Assembly: GCF_001685395.1 (NCBI RefSeq)
Contig: NZ_CP014167.1
Location: 4,410,001 to 4,474,000, forward strand
Source: Paenibacillus yonginensis
Lineage (GTDB): Bacteria; Bacillota; Bacilli; Paenibacillales; Paenibacillaceae
Direction: 5' to 3'
Length of the DNA stretch: 64,000 nt
In this document: positions 18,193 to 27,219 of the stretch, one piece after another
Layout: each line of letters begins with the position of its first letter
Numbering within the stretch: position 1 is the first letter of the stretch
The notes under the pieces: model-generated
Databases searched by the model: none
Told to the model about the DNA's origin: nothing
The model's input: the letters and a program-made list of their open reading frames with translations, nothing else
Program-made: the position numbers and the translations under genes

Positions 18193-19472
18193 GCCTGGAG
18201 ACTGTTCTGATCCTTGTTGTTCTTGGCAGTATGCTGGTTTTTCTCGCGCAAAGCGTGCTGCACCTGGGCCTTGTTCTCAACCCGGCGTTTCTGTTTGGCC
18301 TGTGCCTGTATTTCGATATGATCGGTTTTTTCTATAAAAAAGTGATGCCCGGCAACGCGCTTCTCATCCTCGTAGCTTTTCCACTCCTCTTAGTGCTCAT
18401 CATTGTACTGCAAAGGCCGCTGCGGCCGCTCGGCATGCTGGATAACGGGGGGTTATGGCTGTGGGCGGCCTTCTTCGGCTACTGCATCGTGTCATTTGCC
18501 TGGTCGCCCCAGCAGTCAGGCGGGCTGTCCAAGCTGCTGCTGCTGTTCGCGCACGGCGTCCTTCCCGGGCTCTATACCTACATCTTCTACAAGAAATACA
18601 ACACCTTCTCCTGGTCCTTCGCGGCTCTGTTTGGTCTCGCTTATGCCATTATTCATCTGACGTTCGGCGTCTATACCGCCGAATATCCGGGGCGTTTGAC
18701 ACTGCCGGGGGATAATCCGATATTTAATGCCCGGATTTCGCTGCTGACGGTAACGATTTGCCTATGGGGCCGCGGGATTCCGCTTTGGCTGAGGCTCGCG
18801 GCAGGAGGGACGGCGCTGGTATCGGCGATTCAGACCCAGTCCCGCGGCCCGCTCGCCTTTTTCATCCTGGCTAACCTGCTGATCCTCGTCTGGAGCGTGT
18901 ATCGTCAAATACGGGCGAATGGAAGCCGGGCTCGTTACCTTGCGAGAGGTTTGAAAGTGTCGGCGGTGCTGTTCGTCATAGCCGGGGGGGTGGCTTTTGC
19001 GATGAGAGGACCCCTGCTCGAGATGATTGAATCCAGCCGGTTTGGCGTGCTGATCGACAAGAACCAGCTCGAGGGCGACGACAACTACCTGGGCAGAGTG
19101 GGGCTGCAGCTTGAGGCGCTTCAGGCCTTTGAAGAGCATCCTTTCTTTGGCCTCGGGCTGGGCGGCCATACTCCGCCGGTAACGGACGAATTTCCGCACA
19201 ACGTGCTGCTTGAAATGGCCAGCGAACTGGGCATTACGGGCATTGCCCTCTGGTCGGGGGCGTTTCTCTACACGCTTTATGCGGCGAGGCGGCAGCCCGT
19301 TCTGCTGGCGCTCCTGATCCAGTCGCTGGGCTGCGCGCTGGTCAGCGGAGACTTCGGCTATAACTTTGAGTACGTGTTTATTGCCATGGTCGCTTTGGCT
19401 TTCAAGCCGAAGCGGGAATACGAAGGAGCTGCGAAATATGAAGAAGGTTCTCTTTCTTATCACAGGGCTTGA
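18189..19472 (+). CDS. O-antigen ligase-like polymerase (Wzy_C)
   Basis: 427-aa integral membrane protein with about 10 membrane segments. The Wzy_C/O-antigen ligase signature is visible as IFNARISLLTVTICLW, QTQSRGPLAFFILANLL, then HPFFGLGLGGH and FPHNVLLEMASELGITGIAL in the large extracytoplasmic loop. It should join repeat units, either polymerising them or ligating the chain. It starts in the ATGA overlap with the previous gene, and its end overlaps the start of the next glycosyltransferase by 35 nt, which points to a tightly coupled operon. Confidence 0.88.
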   Translation: MSLETVLILVVLGSMLVFLAQSVLHLGLVLNPAFLFGLCLYFDMIGFFYKKVMPGNALLILVAFPLLLVLIIVLQRPLRPLGMLDNGGLWLWAAFFGYCIVSFAWSPQQSGGLSKLLLLFAHGVLPGLYTYIFYKKYNTFSWSFAALFGLAYAIIHLTFGVYTAEYPGRLTLPGDNPIFNARISLLTVTICLWGRGIPLWLRLAAGGTALVSAIQTQSRGPLAFFILANLLILVWSVYRQIRANGSRARYLARGLKVSAVLFVIAGGVAFAMRGPLLEMIESSRFGVLIDKNQLEGDDNYLGRVGLQLEALQAFEEHPFFGLGLGGHTPPVTDEFPHNVLLEMASELGITGIALWSGAFLYTLYAARRQPVLLALLIQSLGCALVSGDFGYNFEYVFIAMVALAFKPKREYEGAAKYEEGSLSYHRA

Positions 19473-20592
19473 TTATGCCGGAGCCGAAGCGCAGGTTGTT
19501 CAGCTCAGCCGGATGTTTAGGGGAGCCGGCTTTGTCGTCCAGCTGATCAGCATGATCGAACCGGCTGCATATCTGGAAGAGCTGACAGCCATGGGCGTGG
19601 GGGTGCTGACGCTGGGCATGCGCAAGGGCGTGCCCGATCCGCGGGCGGTGTTCCGGCTCAGACGGCTGGTGCGCTCCTTCCGGCCGGATGTGGTGCACAG
19701 CCATATGGTCCATGCCAATCTGCTGGCCCGGGTGACACGGCTGTTCGTGCGGATGCCGGTGCTGGCCTGCACCGCGCACAGCATTCATGAAGGCGGCCGG
19801 ATTCGGACCTGGCTGTACCGCTTGACGGACCGGATGTGCGACGTCATGACGAATGTCAGTCAGGAGGCGGTCAACCGCTATGTCACCATAAAGGCTTCTC
19901 CGCCGGATAAAATCCGTCTGATGCCAAACGGCATTGATATGGAGCGGTTTTGCTTCTCGGCAAGGGCCCGCATGCAGATCCGTCAGAAACTGGGGGTTGA
20001 AGGAAGGTTTGTATGGCTGGCTGTAGGTCGTCTAGCTCCGGAAAAAGATTACCAGACCATGCTGGGGGCCTTCTCCGAGGTCTGTAGGTCCTTCCCCCAA
20101 ACGATGCTGCTGATTGCCGGAATTGGTCCTGAGGAGGCTGAGCTAAAGCGGTATTGCGAAACTGCAGGGTTAGGGGAACAGGTTCGGTTCCTGGGCCTGC
20201 GCACCGATATTCCGGAACTGATGCACGGGGCGGACGCCTATCTGATGTCCTCCAAGTGGGAAGGCCTGCCGATGGTACTGCTTGAGGCCGGAGCCAGCGG
20301 CCTTCCCATTGTGGCGACGGATGCTGGCGGCAACCGTGAGATCGTGCAGCATGGAGTCAACGGCTATTTGTCGACGCCTTCGGACCCGACTGCATTAGCT
20401 GGGGAAATGCGGAAGCTGCTGGGGTTGTCCTCCCGCAGGCGGGCGGCGATGGGGAGGCTCAGCCGCGAGAGGATCAGCAGGGATTACGATATTCGGGCAA
20501 TCGCACGAAGATGGGAGGTGCTTTATGAGCAAGCTGAACGAAGCAGAGGCAGAAGAGGCAAGCTGGAGCGGCGTTCGGGAGTTCCCTTGTGA
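19438..20592 (+). CDS. Glycosyltransferase family 4
   Basis: 384-aa GT-B enzyme that transfers a sugar to the lipid-linked repeat unit. N-terminal VLFLITGLDYAGAEAQVVQL (the GGAE-like loop), VVHSHMVHANLLARV, AHSIHEGG, then LMPNGIDMERF, WLAVGRLAPEKDY and the donor-site segment SKWEGLPMVLLEAGASGLPI (E-x7-E motif). The start at 19438 overlaps the polymerase end; GAAGGAG lies 10 nt upstream. A longer frame from 19366 lies wholly inside the polymerase gene and is rejected. The donor sugar cannot be told. Confidence 0.9.
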   Translation: MKKVLFLITGLDYAGAEAQVVQLSRMFRGAGFVVQLISMIEPAAYLEELTAMGVGVLTLGMRKGVPDPRAVFRLRRLVRSFRPDVVHSHMVHANLLARVTRLFVRMPVLACTAHSIHEGGRIRTWLYRLTDRMCDVMTNVSQEAVNRYVTIKASPPDKIRLMPNGIDMERFCFSARARMQIRQKLGVEGRFVWLAVGRLAPEKDYQTMLGAFSEVCRSFPQTMLLIAGIGPEEAELKRYCETAGLGEQVRFLGLRTDIPELMHGADAYLMSSKWEGLPMVLLEAGASGLPIVATDAGGNREIVQHGVNGYLSTPSDPTALAGEMRKLLGLSSRRRAAMGRLSRERISRDYDIRAIARRWEVLYEQAERSRGRRGKLERRSGVPL

Positions 20593-21778
20593 GGGGAATT
20601 CGGCTGCTTCTTCTCCACCTCCGCGTAAAGCCGCTTACGTAGCCACGGTTTATTCGCATCTGGCCGCCTTTCATCTCCCGTTTATGGACGATTTACGGCA
20701 GGACGGCTTCGAGGTGCACGCCTATGCTGCCCGGGACGGACGGCGGGAGGAAGTGGAACAGGCGGGATTTGAATGCCGGGATCTCCCGTTCAGCCGGAAT
20801 CCGGTGAATCCGGGCAATTTCAAGGCTTGGTTGGGCATGTACCGTATGTTAAGGCAGGAGGGATATGAGGTGGTGCATGTCCATACGCCCAATGCCGGGT
20901 TTATCACGCGGCTTGCCGCGCTTGCGGCGGGAACCGGGAATGTTTTTTATACGGCGCACGGCTTCCATTTCTTCCGGGGGGCTCCGCTACTCAATTGGCT
21001 GATTTATTATCCCCTTGAACGGCTTGCCGCGCGCTGGACCGATGTGTTGATTACGATCAACGGCGAAGATTTTGACAGGGCCTCCCGCTTCAGGGTCAGG
21101 GGCAGAGTTGTGCAGCTCCCGGGTGTAGGGGTGGAAGCGCCTGATAAACGGGGCATGGACGAGGCGGAGAAAGCAGCACTCATGCAGGAACTGCAGATAC
21201 CCGCCAATGCCTTTATCCTGCTCTGTATGGCGGAGCTGAACGGCAACAAGAATCAGGCTCAGCTGCTCCAGGCGGTTCAGCGGCTCCGGAAGAACGGTAT
21301 TCCCGTCTGCTGCCTGATTGCAGGGGCAGGGCGCTGCGAGGAACGTTACAGGAGGCTGGCAGAGGAATTGGACATTCAGGATTCCGTCCGGTTCCTAGGC
21401 TTTCGCAAGGACGGGTTTAAGCTGATGGCGGCTTCAGACGTGGTTGTACTGCTTTCTCGGCGGGAAGGATTGCCCAAGGTTCTGCTGGAGGCGCTGGGGA
21501 ATGGCAAACCGGCCGTGGTCACGGACATCCGGGGCTGCCGGGATCTTGTCGCCGAGGGCTTTAATGGCTTCCGGGTTGCCCCGGGGGATGTCGCCGGTAC
21601 GGTTCGGGCGCTCGGCATGCTGTATCGCAATCCGGATCTGCTGCGGCGAATGGGCGCAGCCGCCAGTTTTTTTTATGAAACCTACCGGCTGGAGAAGGTT
21701 CGGGATTTGCTGAAGGAGCTTTACCGGAGCATTGAGCCGGGTTTGAAGGAACTGAACGCCGGGAGGGACGGAAGATGA
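20525..21778 (+). CDS. Glycosyltransferase family 4, EpsD-like
   Basis: 417 aa. After a poorly conserved S/P-rich N-terminus of about 35 residues comes AAYVATVYSHLAAFHLPFMD, VVHVHTPNAGFITRLAAL, FYTAHGFHFF, and the donor-site region LSRREGLPKVLLEALGNGKP. The wording AHGFHF and HLxFHxPF is like B. subtilis EpsD and related capsule enzymes. It overlaps the previous gene by 68 nt (20525-20592), a long overlap that either reflects coupling or means that one of the two boundaries is wrong. GGGAGGTG lies before the ATG, supporting this start. Confidence 0.88.
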   Translation: MSKLNEAEAEEASWSGVREFPCEGNSAASSPPPRKAAYVATVYSHLAAFHLPFMDDLRQDGFEVHAYAARDGRREEVEQAGFECRDLPFSRNPVNPGNFKAWLGMYRMLRQEGYEVVHVHTPNAGFITRLAALAAGTGNVFYTAHGFHFFRGAPLLNWLIYYPLERLAARWTDVLITINGEDFDRASRFRVRGRVVQLPGVGVEAPDKRGMDEAEKAALMQELQIPANAFILLCMAELNGNKNQAQLLQAVQRLRKNGIPVCCLIAGAGRCEERYRRLAEELDIQDSVRFLGFRKDGFKLMAASDVVVLLSRREGLPKVLLEALGNGKPAVVTDIRGCRDLVAEGFNGFRVAPGDVAGTVRALGMLYRNPDLLRRMGAAASFFYETYRLEKVRDLLKELYRSIEPGLKELNAGRDGR

Positions 21779-23208
21779 AGCTGTTTCGACAAGGCTGGCT
21801 CAAGCTGGCGGTGTTGCTGCTGGATGTAGGCGGCGTGTATGCCAGTTATCTGCTGGCTTATCTGCTGAAGTTCTCCGGCCGGATTCCGGCGGATGAATGG
21901 GTCTCTTTTCTGGACTATGCGCCGTGGCTTGGTTTGTTGACCGCGGTTACCTACTATTTCTTCAACCTTTATGACTTTGCGGGCAGACGGAAGCCGGCTT
22001 TGCTTCTTTATAATCTGGTGCTTGCACACCTGCTGTTTGTGGCCGAATTAATTGCTGTGAATTATTGGCTGAAGACCTTCAGCTTGCCTCGATCGGTAGT
22101 TGCCACGGCTTTTGTAGCGCAAGTGCTGGTGACTTTCGGTCTGCGTCTTCTCTTGTTCTACATTCAAGCCAAAGGAAGCGGACGGAGAAAGGCCCTGGTC
22201 ATCGTCAGTGGACATTCCACGGACCTGCTGATGCTGGAGAAATTGCGGCAGACAGGGGCTCCCTGGCTGGAGATTACCCGGGTTATTACCGTCCCGGCCG
22301 TGCAGGCCGACGAGGCTGCCCGGCTGGCAGGCATCGACTGGCAGGAGGCGGAGGTGCTGATGATAGGACAAGGCGTTCCGGAGGGGGTTCGGAGCGAGTG
22401 GATTCGGGAAGCGGGAGAACGGCAAATGGAGGTGCTGCTGATCCCGGGGTTCTATGAGCTGTATCTGGTCAAGGCCGAGGCCCAGCAGATCGACGATCTG
22501 CTCGTATATTCGATCATGCCCCCTCATCCCACGCTGCCGGAACGGCTGTTAAAAAGAGGGCTGGACATCCTCTGCTCGTCGCTGCTGTTGATCTTCACCT
22601 CCCCGCTGCTGTTGGCTATGCTGCTGCTCATTCCTGCCACCTCCAAAGGCGGGGCGCTTTATGTGCAGGAGCGGGTTGGACAGCTGGGCAAACCGTTCAG
22701 GCTGCTCAAATTCCGCAGTATGGTGGATAAGGCGGAGCAGTCCACCGGACCGGTGCTGGCGGGGGATAGGGATCACCGGATAACCCCGCTGGGCCGGATG
22801 CTTCGGGCAACGCGCATCGATGAACTCCCGCAGCTGTTTAATGTGCTGGCCGGGCAGATGAGCCTGGTTGGACCCCGGCCGGAGCGGGCTTTCTTCATTG
22901 AGCAGTTCAAAGAGGAACTTCCCTATTACACCTACCGCCTCATGGTCAAACCGGGACTGACCGGGCTGGCCCAGGTGATGGCCGGTTATGCGACTACGCC
23001 TGCGGATAAACTGAGGTATGACCTCATGTATATGAAGAATTATTCCTTGCTGCTGGACTTGAAAATTTTATTCCAGACGCTGCAGGTTGTGCTCAACCGG
23101 GAGCAGGCAAGGGGAGTGAAGCAGGCTGCGGAAGACAAGAAAGGGCAGGAGCTTGCCTGGGCAGCTGCCGGTGAACCTTCCTCCCAGCCGCCTGCGGCTG
23201 CAGAGTAG
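21775..23208 (+). CDS. Undecaprenyl-phosphate sugar phosphotransferase (WbaP/EpsE type)
   Basis: 477-aa polyprenyl glycosylphosphotransferase that starts repeat-unit assembly by loading a sugar-phosphate on undecaprenyl phosphate. Four membrane helices at the N-terminus, a CoA-binding-like middle part, then the catalytic module: RLLKRGLDILCSSLLLIF (reentrant helix), VQERVGQLGKPFRLLKFRSM, RIDELPQLFNVLAGQMSLVG, and YYTYRLMVKPGLTGLAQ, ending with KLRYDLMYMKNYSLLLD. All core motifs are intact. The C-terminal tail is A/E/Q-rich. It overlaps the previous gene by 4 nt (ATGA). Confidence 0.92.
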   Translation: MKLFRQGWLKLAVLLLDVGGVYASYLLAYLLKFSGRIPADEWVSFLDYAPWLGLLTAVTYYFFNLYDFAGRRKPALLLYNLVLAHLLFVAELIAVNYWLKTFSLPRSVVATAFVAQVLVTFGLRLLLFYIQAKGSGRRKALVIVSGHSTDLLMLEKLRQTGAPWLEITRVITVPAVQADEAARLAGIDWQEAEVLMIGQGVPEGVRSEWIREAGERQMEVLLIPGFYELYLVKAEAQQIDDLLVYSIMPPHPTLPERLLKRGLDILCSSLLLIFTSPLLLAMLLLIPATSKGGALYVQERVGQLGKPFRLLKFRSMVDKAEQSTGPVLAGDRDHRITPLGRMLRATRIDELPQLFNVLAGQMSLVGPRPERAFFIEQFKEELPYYTYRLMVKPGLTGLAQVMAGYATTPADKLRYDLMYMKNYSLLLDLKILFQTLQVVLNREQARGVKQAAEDKKGQELAWAAAGEPSSQPPAAAE

Positions 23209-23246
23209 AAACGGGATTTAAACGGCGAAATCAGGAGGGACAACCG

Positions 23247-24413
23247 ATGAGAAGCAGAAGGAGACAGCCCAAACCGAAACGCAAGCTCAGAACCATTGCG
23301 CTAATCGCCGGTTGTGCTTTGCTGCTGCTTGCAGGAGCCGGGGCAGCGGCGATGATCCGGTTGTCGCCGGAACATCATTTCCGCACGGGAAATATTCCGG
23401 TTGCAGCTATACCTGAAAGGGATGCTGGAGGAGAAGCGGCTGCGGCCATAGAGTCCGGCAGCGGCACTGGCAGCGGGAACGGAAACACTGAAAACAATGT
23501 GCCACCGGAAGGCTCGGCGGGTTTGAACGGGAATGGCAGCAGTCGAAATGGCCAAAGCGGCAGTGGGAGCCGGGAGGGGGATAACTCGGACGTATTAGCC
23601 ACGGGCCCTTCAGCGCCCGTTTCGTCCAGCGGATCGTCCGAGACTAGGTTCAATCTGCTGCTGCTGGGCATTGATGCGCGTGAGTCGGAGGATTCCCGGA
23701 CGGACGTTATGATGTTGGCCCATGTTAATCTGGACCGGCATCAGGTGAATCTGATCTCTATTCCCCGGGATACCCGGGTGAACCTGAAGGGCGTCGGTTA
23801 TACCAAAATTAACCACGCCCACTTGGTAGGAGAGCTCAAAGGGGGGAGTCATGCCGGAACGTTAGCTTCGCTTCAGGCGGCAAGCAACCTGTGCGGGTGC
23901 ACTATCAATTATTATATGAAAACCAATTTCGCCGGTTTTGTTCATTTTGTCGATTCGATAGGTGGTTTGGACATTACCCTGGAGGAACCGGTTAAATTGA
24001 CTTACGCCCATCGTACCCTGCCGGCGGGCCGCCAGCATCTGAACGGGGACCTCACGCTGAAGCTGGTCCAGGAGCGGCATTCCCTGGCCTCTGGAGATAT
24101 CAACCGCCAGCAGAATCAAGCGCTGGTCTTGAAGACTCTGCTCCGAACCCTGCTGCAGCCGGACAATCTGGTCCGGATTCCAGGCCTGCTCAGCCAGGTG
24201 AAGAAGGATATTCTGGATACGAATTTAAGCGACAGCGATATCATCAGCTTGTCCCTGCTGGCCAAAGACTTACAGAGTGAAGACATCCAATATGAGCAGG
24301 TTCCCGGGCGCAGCGGGAAAGCGAAGGACCCGCTGGTGGGGAAGGAACTCTATTACTGGATTCCGGACCTCGAGGCCTGGGAGCGTCTCGCCAAAAAGCT
24401 TTTGGAAGACTAG
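23247..24413 (+). CDS. LytR-CpsA-Psr (LCP) family ligase
   Basis: 388 aa. A basic N-terminus, one membrane helix at about residues 17-37, then an 80-residue G/S/N-rich linker (about 50-130), and the LCP domain: RFNLLLLGIDARESEDSRTD, VNLISIPRDTRVNL, GYTKINHAH, FVHFVDSIGGLDITL, and DINRQQNQALVLKTLL. The conserved arginines and aspartates that bind the pyrophosphate lipid are present. These enzymes transfer the finished polymer from undecaprenyl pyrophosphate to peptidoglycan, so this gene probably attaches the exopolysaccharide to the wall. The unusually long linker may let the domain reach across a thick wall. CAGGAGGG precedes the ATG. Confidence 0.92.
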   Translation: MRSRRRQPKPKRKLRTIALIAGCALLLLAGAGAAAMIRLSPEHHFRTGNIPVAAIPERDAGGEAAAAIESGSGTGSGNGNTENNVPPEGSAGLNGNGSSRNGQSGSGSREGDNSDVLATGPSAPVSSSGSSETRFNLLLLGIDARESEDSRTDVMMLAHVNLDRHQVNLISIPRDTRVNLKGVGYTKINHAHLVGELKGGSHAGTLASLQAASNLCGCTINYYMKTNFAGFVHFVDSIGGLDITLEEPVKLTYAHRTLPAGRQHLNGDLTLKLVQERHSLASGDINRQQNQALVLKTLLRTLLQPDNLVRIPGLLSQVKKDILDTNLSDSDIISLSLLAKDLQSEDIQYEQVPGRSGKAKDPLVGKELYYWIPDLEAWERLAKKLLED

Positions 24414-24483
24414 TCTACTTGAAGCCTCTCCTTCATATATTGGAGGACAAAAGCACTAATTGTGAATGGGAGAGTCGAATGCG

Positions 24484-25425
24484 ATGAAGATTGTTGTTAC
24501 CGGAGGAGCCGGGTTTATCGGCCTGCATACGGTTGAACTGCTGTTAAGGCAAGGGCATGAGGTTGTTGTTGTGGATGATCTGGAGCAGGGTACGCGTACT
24601 TTCTCCGGCCCGAAAGTCGCCTTTTATCCGCTGGATATCAGTTCAGAGAATCTGTCCGCCGTGTTTGCCGCCGAAAGACCTGAAGCTGTTATTCATCTGG
24701 CCGCGCAGGTCAGCGTACAGCGTTCCCTTGAATTTCCTTCCCTTGATGCAAGGCACAATATCGTTGGCACCGTGAACCTGCTGAAGCAGTGCGTCGATTA
24801 CAATGTAGCCAAGCTTGTGTTTGCATCCTCGGCCGCTGTTTACGGCAATGCGAGCGAGCTGCCGATTTCGGAGGGTTCGCCGGCCGAGCCGTTGTCTTTT
24901 TACGGGGCATCCAAGAAGATCGCAGAATTTTACATACAGATGTTTGCGGAAAGGTACGGATTGAATTATGTGATTTTGCGATATGCCAACGTGTACGGGA
25001 TACGGCAGAACTCCAAAGGAGAGAGCAGCGTCGTCGCTTCCTTCGTGAAACGAATATTGGAGGGGGATCGGCCCTGGATCAATGGGAACGGAGAACAGAC
25101 AAGGGATTTCATCTATGTCAAGGACGTGGCTGCCGCGAATGCGGCCGCTCTCTTCCAGGGCGAGAGGGAAATACTGAATGTCGGCAGCGGACGCCCGGTT
25201 TCTGTAAATGAGCTGTTCCGTCTGATCAGGGAGATTTGCGGCCAAGGGGGGCTGGAGCCGGAATACCGCCCTTTCAAGCCGGGAGATATTCTGGACAGTC
25301 TGCTGGACAACCGCCGAGCTTTGCATGTGTTGGGCTGGGAGCCTGCCTATTCGATGCTGGACGGGCTTAAAGAGATGATTCAATACGAAAGGGAACTTCG
25401 CAGAGAGATAAAGATGGGATTTTAA
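24484..25425 (+). CDS. NAD-dependent epimerase, UDP-glucose/GlcNAc 4-epimerase-like
   Basis: 313-aa extended short-chain dehydrogenase. NAD motif VVTGGAGFIGLHTVELL, VVVVDDLEQG, VIHLAAQVSVQRS, FASSAAVYG, catalytic YGASKKIAE (YxxxK), ILRYANVYG, and TRDFIYVKDVAAANAAAL. This is the GalE-like group that interconverts UDP-Glc/UDP-Gal or the N-acetyl forms. The exact substrate is not decided by these motifs. I chose ATG 24484 because GGGAGAG lies about 8 nt upstream, whereas ATG 24466 has nothing similar. It is the last gene of the exopolysaccharide locus. Confidence 0.88.
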   Translation: MKIVVTGGAGFIGLHTVELLLRQGHEVVVVDDLEQGTRTFSGPKVAFYPLDISSENLSAVFAAERPEAVIHLAAQVSVQRSLEFPSLDARHNIVGTVNLLKQCVDYNVAKLVFASSAAVYGNASELPISEGSPAEPLSFYGASKKIAEFYIQMFAERYGLNYVILRYANVYGIRQNSKGESSVVASFVKRILEGDRPWINGNGEQTRDFIYVKDVAAANAAALFQGEREILNVGSGRPVSVNELFRLIREICGQGGLEPEYRPFKPGDILDSLLDNRRALHVLGWEPAYSMLDGLKEMIQYERELRREIKMGF

Positions 25426-25432
25426 AAATAAA

Positions 25433-25459
25433 AAGGGAATGATTGTAAAACATTCCCTT
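25433..25459. terminator. Hairpin at the end of the exopolysaccharide locus
   Basis: Stem AAGGGAATG/CATTCCCTT with a 9-nt loop. The T-run lies on the minus-strand side (TTTTTATTTTT), so as a plus-strand terminator it is weak. Confidence 0.5.
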
Positions 25460-25515
25460 CCTCAAGCATAAGATATATCGATCATCTGCTTGGTTAATCG
25501 CTGTGATTCCCCCTC

Positions 25516-25587
25516 TTAAGCGGCGGGCAACTAAGCCGGGAACCGTCCTGCAAAGGGCGGTTTTCGGCGTTTCCCGGCTCCGCTTGA
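25516..25587 (+). other. Structured leader upstream of a transporter
   Basis: Nested pairings can be drawn by eye: AAGCGG (25518-25523) with CCGCTT (25580-25585); AGCCGGGAA (25534-25542) with TTCCCGGCT (25571-25579); and an inner CCGTCC/GGGCGG helix at 25543-25560. The outer and middle helices leave an asymmetric unpaired stretch of about 10 nt on the 5' side. It lies 85-155 nt upstream of the transporter start. It does not match the consensus of any riboswitch class I can recall, so I leave its nature open. Confidence 0.35.
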
Positions 25588-25669
25588 ACCCATGCCTACC
25601 CCTTTGCATACATATAACCACCGGACTTGTTGTTAGAGGTTCAGGCGGAAGCGAAGGGGTGTGACAGCA

Positions 25670-27085
25670 GTGGGTATTCATTTGACGGCCCTCCACTGGG
25701 TATATCTGGCTTTTATTGTGTTTATTATGGCCCTGCTGGTTCGGCGGCGCGATACGACGATGATTTGCGTGGCCGGGATCTTTACGCTGGGTCTTATAGC
25801 TACGGAGACCTTAAGCGGCTCGGTTTCGGGTATATTTAATTCCTTTATCTACGCCACCAAGGAACTGATGGGGACGATTATGATTATCTCCATTATTGTT
25901 GCGATGAGCCGGGTGCTGATTGTTACCGGCATTAATGAAACGATGGTGGCTCCGCTGACCCGGTTTCTGCGCACACCTGCGCTGGCTTACTGGGGCATAG
26001 GGCTCATCATGATGATAACGTCGTTTTTCTTCTGGCCGTCACCGGCGGTGGCCCTGATCGGGGCCGTGCTGCTTCCGGTGGCATTGCGGGTAGGTCTGCC
26101 GGCGCTTGGTGCGGCGGTAGCGATGAACTTGTTTGGCCATGGCATAGCTTTATCAGGTGACTACATTATTCAGGGAGCCCCCAAGCTTACCGCGGATGCG
26201 GCAGGTCTTCCGGTTTCCAGTGTGATGGAGGCCAGCGTGCCGCTTGTCGTGGTTATGGGTCTGGTCACCACCGTTACGGCTTACTGGATGATGCGGCGGG
26301 ATCTGAAAAAGGGAACATTCCGCGACGGCTTGGTCACAGGGAGAAGCGGCACCGGGGCTTTGGCCTCTGCGGACAGCCCGGATCACACGCCCGCAATTGT
26401 CCATCCGGCTGCCAAGCGAGCCCTTGCCATTCTTGTTCCAATCCTGTTTGCCATTGATGTGATCGCCATGTTTGTGCTGCATCTGCAAGGCGGAGACGCC
26501 ACGGCCCTTGTCGGCGGAACAGCCATCCTGATCCTGCTTGCGGTGACGTTGTTTGCCCACCGGAACAAAGGGCTTGAGCAGATGACATCTTATTTGATCG
26601 ACGGCTTTGTGTTTGGCTTTAAAGTGTTTGGACCGGTTATTCCGATTGCGGCTTTCTTCTATTTGGGCGATGCAGCGTTTACGGAAATGTTCGGCAATGT
26701 TCTGCCGCAAGGCTCTCAGGGGATCGTCAATGACCTTGGCGTAGCCCTGGCGCATGAAGTCCCGCTGAATAATGTCGCCTCGGCCATAACGCTGACGGTT
26801 ACCGGTGCGATTACCGGCCTGGACGGCTCGGGTTTCTCGGGCATTTCGCTCGCCGGTTCGATCGCACATCTGTTTGCGACAGCGATCGGCTCCGGAGCTG
26901 CGACGCTGACCGCCCTCGGGCAGGTTGCTGCCATCTGGGTCGGCGGCGGTACGCTGATCCCTTGGGCACTCATCCCGGCAGCCGCGATCTGCGGCGTCAG
27001 CCCGTTTGAGCTGGCCCGGCGCAACCTGAAGCCGGTGCTGATCGGCCTGGCCGTCACAACTGTAGTGGCGATGTTTCTGATTTAG
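25670..27085 (+). CDS. Polytopic membrane transporter-like protein, family not recognised
   Basis: About 471 aa and 11-13 hydrophobic segments. Long helices alternate with conserved-looking loops such as SFFFWPSPAVALIGAVLLP, NLFGHGIALSGDYIIQGAP and LAHEVPLNNVASAITLTVTG, the last followed by a glycine-rich segment. The two-half layout with small-residue reentrant-like loops resembles ion-transporter superfamily proteins (GntP, citrate or Na+/H+ antiporter-type), but I cannot name a substrate. A soluble loop lies near the middle. AAGGGGTG is 8 nt before GTG 25670; GTG 25661 overlaps that site. It stands alone between the exopolysaccharide locus and a terminator. Confidence 0.7.
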   Translation: MGIHLTALHWVYLAFIVFIMALLVRRRDTTMICVAGIFTLGLIATETLSGSVSGIFNSFIYATKELMGTIMIISIIVAMSRVLIVTGINETMVAPLTRFLRTPALAYWGIGLIMMITSFFFWPSPAVALIGAVLLPVALRVGLPALGAAVAMNLFGHGIALSGDYIIQGAPKLTADAAGLPVSSVMEASVPLVVVMGLVTTVTAYWMMRRDLKKGTFRDGLVTGRSGTGALASADSPDHTPAIVHPAAKRALAILVPILFAIDVIAMFVLHLQGGDATALVGGTAILILLAVTLFAHRNKGLEQMTSYLIDGFVFGFKVFGPVIPIAAFFYLGDAAFTEMFGNVLPQGSQGIVNDLGVALAHEVPLNNVASAITLTVTGAITGLDGSGFSGISLAGSIAHLFATAIGSGAATLTALGQVAAIWVGGGTLIPWALIPAAAICGVSPFELARRNLKPVLIGLAVTTVVAMFLI

Positions 27086-27145
27086 CATTCAGCACGATAG
27101 TATTTCTGTTTGAATTTGCACATGAAACGATTTCTGGTTAGTCCC

Positions 27146-27183
27146 AACAGCCCGGCAGGGGTTCCTGTCGGGCTGTTTTTATA
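27146..27183 (+). terminator. Terminator after the transporter gene
   Basis: AACAGCCCGGCAGG pairs with CCTGTCGGGCTGTT (one G-T pair), followed by TTTTTA. Confidence 0.9.
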
Positions 27184-27219
27184 ACTTGGATTACGGCTTG
27201 CCTTACCTATAACCTGTAC

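Noticed and set aside
19366-19437. N-terminal extension of the first family-4 transferase
   Set aside because: Lies wholly within the polymerase gene; the family start motif begins at 19438.
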